Origin: a virus
IMG/VR virus record: IMGVR_UViG_3300037584_005798
Span: 1-26,705 of that record
Reading direction: 5' to 3' (one strand)
DNA length: 26,705 nt
Each line of letters begins with the position of its first letter. Within the stretch, counting starts at the first letter, position 1. The notes under the pieces were generated by a model that was not told where the DNA came from, searched no databases, and saw nothing but the letters and a program-made list of their open reading frames with translations. The translations under genes and the position numbers were made by a program. Below are positions 21,270-26,705 of this stretch, in pieces.

Positions 21270-21547
21270 TTTTCTATGTTTTCCCCATCAATTGTGATTC
21301 TAACATCTTTGCCGGTTTGTCTTCTAATCATGGCTGCGATAGACTTCATTTGTTCGACTTGATCTACCTCTGTTTCTTTTGGAGGATAGTCGGGGTTTGG
21401 GCCACCGGTGCCTTTGTAGTCTGGTCTTAGAGACGGGTTACGTTTGTATCTCATACCTTTGTGTCCCTCTTCCATCTCGCCTTCTTCAAGGGCGGCTTCG
21501 AGTTCTTCTTTGATGATCTGCTTTAATGTTTCTTTTGATAGTTTCAT
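21266..21547 (-). CDS. Tagged small protein (MKLSK-type N-terminus)
   Basis: 93 residues. The tag is MKLSKETLKQIIKEELEAAL (Ile-Lys-Glu at 12-14). It is followed by an acidic Glu/Gly segment, a proline-rich basic stretch (MRYKRNPSLRPDYKGTGGPN) and a short alpha/beta end (MKSIAAMIRRQTGKDVRITI). No family is recognised. I chose the ATG at 21547, where the tag begins and GGAG lies eight bases upstream; the frame is open to 21676 only as a shadow of the preceding gene. An ACTATTTA element ends 21 bases before this ATG. Confidence 0.75.
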   Translation of the reverse strand: MKLSKETLKQIIKEELEAALEEGEMEEGHKGMRYKRNPSLRPDYKGTGGPNPDYPPKETEVDQVEQMKSIAAMIRRQTGKDVRITIDGENIEK

Positions 21548-21560
21548 GGTGAGGTCTCCG

Positions 21561-22076
21561 TTATGATTTAAATAGTGCGATAACAGATTGTTCATCCACG
21601 CCATTAGGCAAAAACTTTGCGATTGATTCTTTGTTTTGCAATGCCGCTCGGAAGTTCGTTGCAGAAATATTGTCATTCATCTTAAAAATTGGCACATAGA
21701 CATACTTATCGTTTCCATAAAAGTAATCGCCGAACGATACTTGATATCCCGCATCCTTTTCGGAGCAAGCGAGGCCAAACCGGTGTTCGGTGTTTTCATC
21801 GCCCCAGTCAAAGCAGTCTGCAAGAGGATTGGTGTAATTCTTCTTCTTACCTTCTCGAATCGATGCTCGTCTGTAATCCATCTTTGGGTGAGATAGTAGT
21901 CCATAGATCTCGAGAATCTTTTCGGTGTGCTCTAGTGTGATTCCGTCACGTTCTTTGTCTCCGCAGAAAAGAATGACTCGGTCAACCTCGGGATTGTCGA
22001 GATAGAATTTGATGTAGTCGCAGTGACCTTTGTGTGGTGGTTTAAATCCACCGGGAATTAAAACTGTGTATTGCAT
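21561..22076 (-). CDS. NMN/nicotinate-nucleotide adenylyltransferase-like protein
   Basis: 171 residues. VLIPGGFKPPHKGHCDYIKF carries the HxGH nucleotide-binding motif (His15-His18) of the nucleotidyltransferase alpha/beta-phosphodiesterase superfamily, and ISATNFRAAL (137-146) matches its ISxTxxR motif. The pattern G-F-P-H-GH fits NMN adenylyltransferase (NadM/NadR type) best, but pantetheine-phosphate or glycerol-3-phosphate transferases share it. Role if NMNAT: NMN + ATP to NAD+ + PPi, part of the NAD salvage that several large phages encode. No NadV partner is present in this window. The ATG at 22076 has GGAGG upstream and its own early promoter; an in-frame ATG at 22106 lies in the -10 region. 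Confidence 0.8.
   Translation of the reverse strand: MQYTVLIPGGFKPPHKGHCDYIKFYLDNPEVDRVILFCGDKERDGITLEHTEKILEIYGLLSHPKMDYRRASIREGKKKNYTNPLADCFDWGDENTEHRFGLACSEKDAGYQVSFGDYFYGNDKYVYVPIFKMNDNISATNFRAALQNKESIAKFLPNGVDEQSVIALFKS
21569..21576 (-). promoter_or_regulatory. Candidate late promoter element ACTATTTA before tagged genes
   Basis: It is formed by the final codons of the adenylyltransferase-like gene (Ala-Leu-Phe) and ends 21 bases before the ATG of the tagged gene at 21547. It would give late expression to two tagged genes embedded among early genes. Confidence 0.5.
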
Positions 22077-22096
22077 GTGTCCTCCATGATGTTTAT

Positions 22097-22125
22097 AATG
22101 TAACATGCTTGGAGATGTTTGTCAA
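22097..22125 (-). promoter_or_regulatory. Sigma70-like early promoter
   Basis: TTGACA (22125-22120), 17 bases ending in ATGT, TACATT (22102-22097), leader with CATGGAGG, ATG at 22076. The -35 starts 2 bases after the stop codon of the upstream gene. Confidence 0.87.
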
Positions 22126-22126
22126 G

Positions 22127-22783
22127 TTAAAACTTTAAATTTATGTTAAACAAAATTAGCTTTTTCGAACCCCTCAAGGCTTTGAGGGTGGTGGGCTCCT
22201 TTTTATACATCTTAGATAGGGGAGATTCATGCCAAGGGATTCCCGTCTTCTCTTCGTATTCATACGAAATGTTTTGCAGGCAATTATCAAAAGGAATGGG
22301 GTCTCTTTTTAAAGGATCATCTTTGGGATATGTTAGCGAATCTTGTTCATTATCAAGTTGAAGCTTCTCAACATCATCTCGTTTACTATATTTGTCCCAC
22401 ACATTATAGGCATCTTGAGAAACAATTGTACGGTCTGATACAAGACCACCAGCCTTTAGTGTAGCAACTTCAATCGCAACATCATACAATAGAGGGCCCC
22501 AATTTCTAGCGGCGTCAGAATAGGCAACCATAAGCGCGTCGAGACATGGAAAGTCTTGAGCCATTTGAACTTCTAAATCTATTGAGATCTGTCCATAGGG
22601 TTTGGAATCGTTTTCGAATTTCAACACTTGGCCGTCTTTATTTGCATAGGAGATATCGATAACATCCTCGTAATCTCCGTCAATCTTGATAAACACCCCC
22701 TCTGGAAGATCGGCTACTGTTTTCATGCCTTCTTCGAGGACTTCGATAATAAGTTGTTTTAATTTTGCTTCGGTAAGTTTCAT
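22127..22783 (-). CDS. Tagged protein with GPLLYD-SDR-VW domain
   Basis: 218 residues. The N-terminus MKLTEAKLKQLIIEVLEEGM is the second tag variant, with Ile-Ile-Glu at 12-14. The body has ARNWGPLLYDVAIEVATLKA, then GGLVSDRTIVSQDAYNVWDK, then a YSKRDDVEKLQLDN segment, and near the end IPWHESPLSKMYKKEP. The run G-PLLYD-A-E, GG-L-SDR, VS-A--VW--Y, R-DV reads like an acyltransferase (GNAT-type) fold, and I have seen this signature in other aquatic phage proteins; activity is not established. It is the best candidate here for an enzymatic cargo delivered with the tag. It overlaps the next tagged gene upstream by four bases (ATGA). A hairpin within its last codons (22171-22188) has no U-tract. 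Confidence 0.7.
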   Translation of the reverse strand: MKLTEAKLKQLIIEVLEEGMKTVADLPEGVFIKIDGDYEDVIDISYANKDGQVLKFENDSKPYGQISIDLEVQMAQDFPCLDALMVAYSDAARNWGPLLYDVAIEVATLKAGGLVSDRTIVSQDAYNVWDKYSKRDDVEKLQLDNEQDSLTYPKDDPLKRDPIPFDNCLQNISYEYEEKTGIPWHESPLSKMYKKEPTTLKALRGSKKLILFNINLKF

Positions 22784-23346
22784 AATGTTGATGAGTCCAA
22801 CGTTGCTTCGCCATGTGTATTGATGTGGTCTTTAGCGAAATCTGCCATGTTCTCTTCATCAGATGTCATGAAGTCAATCAAGCCACTAGTCGAAATGTCA
22901 TTACCTTCATAGTAATTAAAGAGTTCATTTTCTTCTCTGTCAAATTGTGTGATAGCGAATCGCTTGCTGCCGTCTCGATAGATTTTAAGTTCTGAATCAA
23001 TGTCTCCCGGCATACCAGATTCTCCAAGGGAGACGGTATACCATCTGTTAATAGTGATAAAATGCCACTCTGGGGCTACGGGAGTGCCCTCAATTTCACG
23101 AGCAAGAGAATCAATCGCTGCTTGAAACCTATCTTGCAAGGGAGAACGAAGATAATCTAACCCCTTTATGTTGGAGATTATACCATTTTCTTTTCGCAAA
23201 TAAACATCAATTTCAAATTGTGCATTTTCAGGTAAACTTGAAAAAGTTTGTTGGAGTTCTTCCAGATATTCAATTAATTGGCCTAATTGAAAATCATTCA
23301 TTTGTTCGACAATTAGTTGTTTTAGTTTTGCTTCGGTTAGTTTCAT
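22780..23346 (-). CDS. Tagged protein of unknown function
   Basis: 188 residues. It begins MKLTEAKLKQLIVEQMNDFQ (Ile-Val-Glu at 12-14), near-identical to the following tagged gene over the first 11 residues and then diverging at once. A helical linker follows (LGQLIEYLEELQQTFSSLPE), then a beta-rich part (AQFEIDVYLRKENGIISNIK; EWHFITINRWYTVSLG) and an acidic C-terminus. No family is recognised. It starts 8 bases after the RuvC-like stop with only a weak ribosome-binding site (AAGAA), and overlaps the next tagged gene (ATGA). Confidence 0.7.
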   Translation of the reverse strand: MKLTEAKLKQLIVEQMNDFQLGQLIEYLEELQQTFSSLPENAQFEIDVYLRKENGIISNIKGLDYLRSPLQDRFQAAIDSLAREIEGTPVAPEWHFITINRWYTVSLGESGMPGDIDSELKIYRDGSKRFAITQFDREENELFNYYEGNDISTSGLIDFMTSDEENMADFAKDHINTHGEATLDSSTL

Positions 23347-23354
23347 GTTCTTAA

Positions 23355-23870
23355 TTAGTCTCGGAGATCAAAATGGGAAAGAGCAACTACAATTGCATCT
23401 GCTTCGTCATCGAGTCCAGGCTTTGGATTTCCGTGTCTCGTATGTTCCATAATAAAGTTGTCAAACTTGTCGTCAACCCATGCTAACACAATCACCTTTG
23501 CCTTTGTCCCTCGAGGAACCTTGATTCCTACTCTAGAACGCGCTGTGGTGGCTCCTACGAGCGTTGGAGGTTTCTTGAGTAGTTGATGTGCTATAAGCGA
23601 AACCATGCCGTTAAAACGCTGTAGAGAGCTCATGGTCTTTGCTGTTGTCTTTCCACCTGAGAACATTGAGAATGGTTCTTCAATTCTTATCTCGGTTATA
23701 TCGTGGATGGCCATGATTGGCTCGAGAACGCTCTCCTTAAGAGCGGTTGCTCGCTCTTCCAAAGGCGTCTTTGGTTTTGTCTTGAAAAAATCTGAATCAA
23801 CAAGCTCTTGCTTATCGTTAATAATGGCCCAACCGATTCTTGTAGTCGAGACGTCTAATCCTAATATCAT
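23355..23870 (-). CDS. ruvC: RuvC-like Holliday junction resolvase
   Basis: 171 residues. The RNase H-fold motifs are all present: LGLDVSTTRIGWAI (Asp6), the IRIEEPFSMFSGG block (Glu64/65), a basic central region and GLDDEADAIVVA (Asp154/155 and Asp158). The size and motif order are those of RuvC and of phage and poxvirus RuvC-like resolvases. Role: cuts branched DNA so that replicating concatemers can be packaged; T4 uses the unrelated gp49 for this. The ATG at 23870 has AAAGGAG upstream. It is the first gene after the structural block and has an extended -10 promoter. Confidence 0.88.
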   Translation of the reverse strand: MILGLDVSTTRIGWAIINDKQELVDSDFFKTKPKTPLEERATALKESVLEPIMAIHDITEIRIEEPFSMFSGGKTTAKTMSSLQRFNGMVSLIAHQLLKKPPTLVGATTARSRVGIKVPRGTKAKVIVLAWVDDKFDNFIMEHTRHGNPKPGLDDEADAIVVALSHFDLRD

Positions 23871-23887
23871 ATAAACTCCTTTTATAT

Positions 23888-23916
23888 ATTATAGCATATA
23901 TTTTAGGGTATCACAG
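23888..23916 (-). promoter_or_regulatory. Extended -10 promoter for the resolvase
   Basis: TGCTATAAT (the TATAAT at 23893-23888) is a perfect extended -10. At 17 bases upstream the -35 is only CTGTGA (three of six matches) and overlaps the upstream stop codon. Position and spacing match the five stronger early promoters. Confidence 0.65.
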
Positions 23917-25062
23917 ATCTAATTTCATTTTAAACAAATATTCATTGACTTCGGTCTTACGAATTGGTGTCGCTAACTTGCATATTCCAACGAGTCGCTT
24001 GTTCTTGTCGTAGATGCAAATCTTCGAGATATACGTTTCTTTTTGAAATGGAGGCTCTTCATCAGTTTGGGCAGCTGGGACAACGTTCTTGATATTTCTG
24101 TTTGTCTCGATGAATTGATATGAGCCCGATGAGTAGGTTGGTGCTTTGCCCGTGTACTTAAGATAAGTCGGATTGTTGGAGTGATTAATTTCTCCGTAAG
24201 GCGCTTTTGCCAAGATTGTCATGTTCTGCAAGTGTGATACTGAATCGAATTCAAGCGAGAAAGATGCAGACAGAGTTGTTGTGCCAATTGTAGAGCCGTC
24301 ATTCATTCCATAACCATATCTAATCCATGACGATGATGTTGATGTTTCATATGCCAAGGCGTTTGAGTCAATGGTTGCTGAGGATGTTAGAAGTATAATT
24401 CCCTCATTATACATGACGGTTCCAACTACAGAGCCAGTAGTTGGTCCCTGAGTTTGCACCAATTCTCCGTTCTCACGAAGATCTGTGGCTGTTGCTGCTA
24501 GAGTTCCTGAGATATAATATTTCAAACATAGAGTGCCCTTCTTTAGACACTTACCATAGAAAATTGATGGAATATTGATCATGTTGACTGGATTTGTAGC
24601 AACGTCCTCATAGTGAGCAGTGAAGTCAAAATGCTGAGATCGAAACATGTAATGGTTGCAAGAGGATTTTAAGGCGCGAAGTTTTCTATAGTTCTGATCT
24701 GCTGTGGTCTCTATGAACATTCTTGTCACCGAAGCAGATAAGTTATAGTTAAAAACCATCGTGGCGCCTTCATATCCAAATTGTGTGTTAAATTGAACAT
24801 CTGTTATTGATTTAAACTTTTGCTTTTGACCCCCCTTGGTTATAAAAGGGTGGATACGATAATTAGGATCACGGTTAACATTGTATTCATATAGTGATAT
24901 GAACCCTTCTGGTACGCCTAGAATATTGTCAGAGTAAGTCCCAGATATTGCTTGCTGGTCGTTGATGTATACCGACCCGCTTTGAACATAGAATTTATAA
25001 CTCGGATTTGCTTCTATGGTGTTAATAAAGACGTCATTGTCTTTTAGTTTGTAATAAGACAC
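23911..25062 (-). CDS. Virion structural protein, paralogue of upstream neighbour
   Basis: 383 residues, beta-rich, not assigned to a named family. The C-terminus (YISKICIYDKNKRLVGICKL, then ATPIRKTEVNEYLFKMKLDL) aligns with that of the 357-residue protein encoded just upstream, as does the block GEINHSNNPTYLKYTG. The N-terminal 250 residues differ. Proteins with this NP-T-Y, IYD-N--L--AKL, KLD(L/F) end are frequent in marine T4-like phages as virion proteins. The start is GTG at 25062, with CGGAGGG upstream. Inference: tail or baseplate-associated structural protein, perhaps with an exchangeable N-terminal part. Confidence 0.7.
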   Translation of the reverse strand: MSYYKLKDNDVFINTIEANPSYKFYVQSGSVYINDQQAISGTYSDNILGVPEGFISLYEYNVNRDPNYRIHPFITKGGQKQKFKSITDVQFNTQFGYEGATMVFNYNLSASVTRMFIETTADQNYRKLRALKSSCNHYMFRSQHFDFTAHYEDVATNPVNMINIPSIFYGKCLKKGTLCLKYYISGTLAATATDLRENGELVQTQGPTTGSVVGTVMYNEGIILLTSSATIDSNALAYETSTSSSWIRYGYGMNDGSTIGTTTLSASFSLEFDSVSHLQNMTILAKAPYGEINHSNNPTYLKYTGKAPTYSSGSYQFIETNRNIKNVVPAAQTDEEPPFQKETYISKICIYDKNKRLVGICKLATPIRKTEVNEYLFKMKLDL

Positions 25063-25075
25063 AGAAGCCCTCCGA

Positions 25076-26149
25076 TTAGTAGTCCAATCGTAAGCGGAGA
25101 GTAAATTCGTTACTTGCTGCTTTCTTCAGTGGTTCAGATAATTTAGCGGTTGCCAACAATTCGTTGTTGTCATTGTATAGGCCAATTGTTGTAATATATG
25201 CTACGGGCTCATCTGTTGCTTGGGTTTTGACATTAATTCTAGAGCCACTAACATATGTTGGATTGGAAGAGTAGTTAAACTCGTTGTGATTAACACGACA
25301 GAAGTATACGGTTGAATTCAACTCAGTTGTATTATTGAATTGAAGATTGTAAATTCTGTGCCTAAGAGCATCAGCGTTAGCATCAATAGTCGATCCAGTC
25401 AGCAATACTTCAACTTTCTCATTAGAAGAATTCATGTTAACATCAGGGCTCGTTAATTGACCTCTAAAAACAGAACCTGTCAACACTGCGATGCCTGCTT
25501 GATAAAACAGCAATCCGGCATGCCAATATTTGACACCATTGATTGAGGCAGTATGAGTCGAGGAGGCAGCCAAGAGTGCACTGGAGGCTGTTGCATAGAG
25601 GATTCCATAATCTCCAGCAGGAGAATTTGTTCTATATTCAGTTGATGCGCTTACGTCAGAGATTGTGATGAGTGAATCAAACGGTGTTGCGAAGGCTGTT
25701 TTGACACCTAATTGTAGCTGAAAAGTTTCTTTTTTAATTTCATCTTTTGTTAGTAATCGAGAGAAGGGAACAATAAAGCACTCTTCCATTTTAGCTCCGC
25801 CCAAGAGGAGATCTCCGTCTTCGTCAAACTTTTGGATAGATCCCGTTGCGTCATAACCCATAAGAATTTGAGCCATTTGGTTATATATGTTTCGTTTCTT
25901 TGTGAATTGTGTATCACTAGATACAATTTGGCTATCTGGATGTGTGCCAACTGTGATATCAAAAATGTGATTCGCTGAAGAGCTCAAGTATGGATAGTCA
26001 TAGACTGATTGAAACATTCCGTGAGAATAATTTTTAATATTGTCTGTTCCATAGGTTCCACTGACAATTGCCCCAGTAAGAGGAATTGCTTCGTGAAGAA
26101 GTGTTCTAGTGTTTACGGTATCGTTTTCGTTTAGTGGTTTGAAAGTCAT
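25076..26149 (-). CDS. Virion structural protein with shared C-terminal domain
   Basis: 357 residues, rich in Ser, Thr and Ala. It starts MTFKPLNENDTVNTRTLLHE and continues with PLTGAIVSGTYGTDNIKNYS. The middle contains MEECFIVPFSRLLTKDEIKK, where hydrophobic and charged residues alternate. The C-terminus NEFNYSSNPTYVSGSRI... YITTIGLYNDNNELLATAKL SEPLKK is shared with the following 383-residue protein. There is no signal peptide or membrane segment. A ribosome-binding site (AGGGG) lies seven bases before the ATG. Unknown exact role; likely tail-associated because it precedes its paralogue in one unit. Confidence 0.7.
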   Translation of the reverse strand: MTFKPLNENDTVNTRTLLHEAIPLTGAIVSGTYGTDNIKNYSHGMFQSVYDYPYLSSSANHIFDITVGTHPDSQIVSSDTQFTKKRNIYNQMAQILMGYDATGSIQKFDEDGDLLLGGAKMEECFIVPFSRLLTKDEIKKETFQLQLGVKTAFATPFDSLITISDVSASTEYRTNSPAGDYGILYATASSALLAASSTHTASINGVKYWHAGLLFYQAGIAVLTGSVFRGQLTSPDVNMNSSNEKVEVLLTGSTIDANADALRHRIYNLQFNNTTELNSTVYFCRVNHNEFNYSSNPTYVSGSRINVKTQATDEPVAYITTIGLYNDNNELLATAKLSEPLKKAASNEFTLRLRLDY

Positions 26150-26162
26150 TTGTTTCCCCTTT

Positions 26163-26705
26163 TTATAATCTCAAGAATCTTACTGGGATGTCAATCATAA
26201 CACCAGTTTTTACGCCAACGACTCGGATATTTGAATCGATGAACTTTGTATCAACATTACCGCCATCTTGCTTGGGCATGCTAACTTCTCCACCTAACTG
26301 CTCGAACAAGAAAGAGCTTGTATTCAAATCCATTGAAGATTGGATTCTAAACTCAAGACTTGTTCCTCGAGGGCCCTGAATTACTTGAGAGGCACTAACG
26401 GTATCATCAGTAATCTCCGTTACGAAGGTGTCTCCGAGATCTACGGTGTAGTATGCGATATTATCATCATCCAAGTAGTCAAATGTTGCAAGAGTCCCTT
26501 GGGAATCAACAAGCTTACAAAGCCTGTTGTCCATTTGAACTGTGTAGCTTGTTTCTTTCAATTCATCGTCGAGCCGTCTTTTTGGAGAGATCTCGATTGT
26601 ATCTAAGCCTTCATCCAATTTAATAATCGTTCCTACCAAAGATTCTCCAAACAAGAAACCTTCCCTGATTGATCCATCGGTGTTTCTACCGATACCAGTT
26701 AGTGC
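26163..26705 (-). CDS. Virion structural protein (5' end outside window)
   Basis: The frame is open to the right edge, so the N-terminus is missing; 180 residues are visible. An in-frame TTG at 26654 could be mistaken for the start, but coding continues upstream (ALTGIGRNTDGSIREGF). The visible part is beta-rich and acidic (KLDEGLDTIEISPKRRLDDE; DYLDDDNIAYYTVDLGD), ends VKTGVMIDIPVRFLRL and has no recognised motif. It lies 13 bases ahead of two paralogous structural genes and probably belongs to the same tail unit. Confidence 0.65.
   Translation of the reverse strand, partial: ALTGIGRNTDGSIREGFLFGESLVGTIIKLDEGLDTIEISPKRRLDDELKETSYTVQMDNRLCKLVDSQGTLATFDYLDDDNIAYYTVDLGDTFVTEITDDTVSASQVIQGPRGTSLEFRIQSSMDLNTSSFLFEQLGGEVSMPKQDGGNVDTKFIDSNIRVVGVKTGVMIDIPVRFLRL

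Noticed and set aside
22171-22188. Terminator at the end of the GPLLYD protein gene
   Set aside because: The hairpin CCCTCAA-loop-TTGAGGG is strong but lies within codons and is followed on the minus strand by GTTCGAAAAAG, not a U-tract.
1-26705. CRISPR arrays, insertion sequences, integrase or attachment sites, standard TATAAATA late promoters
   Set aside because: I saw no regularly spaced direct repeats, transposase or integrase frames, and no TATAAATA at gene starts on either strand. An exhaustive computed search was not possible.

Overview
The window is a piece of a large, AT-rich, T4-like (straight myovirus) genome, very probably from an uncultured aquatic phage. Hallmarks seen directly are a gp17-type large terminase, a gp20-type portal, a gp21-type prohead protease, a DnaG/gp61-type primase, an Mre11/Rad50-type (gp47/gp46) recombination protein and long modular tail fibres. 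Every gene I can support lies on the minus strand, so the genome is read here from high to low coordinates. Strong GGAGG ribosome-binding sites and sigma70-like promoters (TTGACA-17-TAnnTT) point to a host with proteobacterial-type transcription and translation rather than a Bacteroidetes host. A lipoprotein with a (S/P)SEP repeat linker weakly suggests a delta/myxobacterial-like gene pool. The host is otherwise undetermined.

Layout, in reading order from the right. (1) 26705-23911: three virion or tail structural proteins, two of them paralogues sharing a C-terminal domain. (2) 23870-17160: a replication, recombination and nucleotide block. It holds a RuvC-like resolvase, two tagged proteins, an NMN-adenylyltransferase-like enzyme, two more tagged proteins, a primase, a Pol-beta-fold nucleotidyltransferase, tRNA-Ala(UGC), a minimal Smr protein, a lipoprotein and two small unknowns. 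Five genes (counting the one in block 3) have near-identical sigma70 promoters, and a sixth has a weaker version. (3) 17140-13985: one 1051-residue protein that fuses an SbcD/Mre11 nuclease to an SbcC/Rad50 ATPase. (4) 13943-12971: three small membrane or coiled-coil proteins that look like a lysis cassette. (5) 12974-10340: small conserved proteins, including two Cys-rich proteins, three tagged proteins and a 23-residue, 9-cysteine microprotein. (6) 10302-4363: the packaging and head block, comprising terminase, portal, two unknowns, a membrane protein and the prohead protease. (7) 4362-1: an unknown protein, a phage-encoded ribosomal protein bS21, a pair of adhesin-like paralogues (one with an inserted LamG domain) and a long tail fibre that runs off the left edge.

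The most interesting system is a recurrent N-terminal tag. At least seven otherwise unrelated proteins begin with a variant of MKLTKETLKQIIKEELE. All seven keep Ile-X-Glu at residues 12-14, which matches the (L/I)-X-E cleavage rule of T4 prohead protease gp21, and a gp21 homologue is encoded in this window. I infer that the tag is a capsid-targeting sequence that loads a set of cargo proteins into the prohead, like the T4 internal proteins but with more diverse cargo. A second repeated signal, ACTATTTA, occurs eight times on the coding strand, five of them just upstream of a gene or the tRNA, and is a candidate late promoter. It precedes a tagged gene inside the otherwise early region, as the packaging model would predict.
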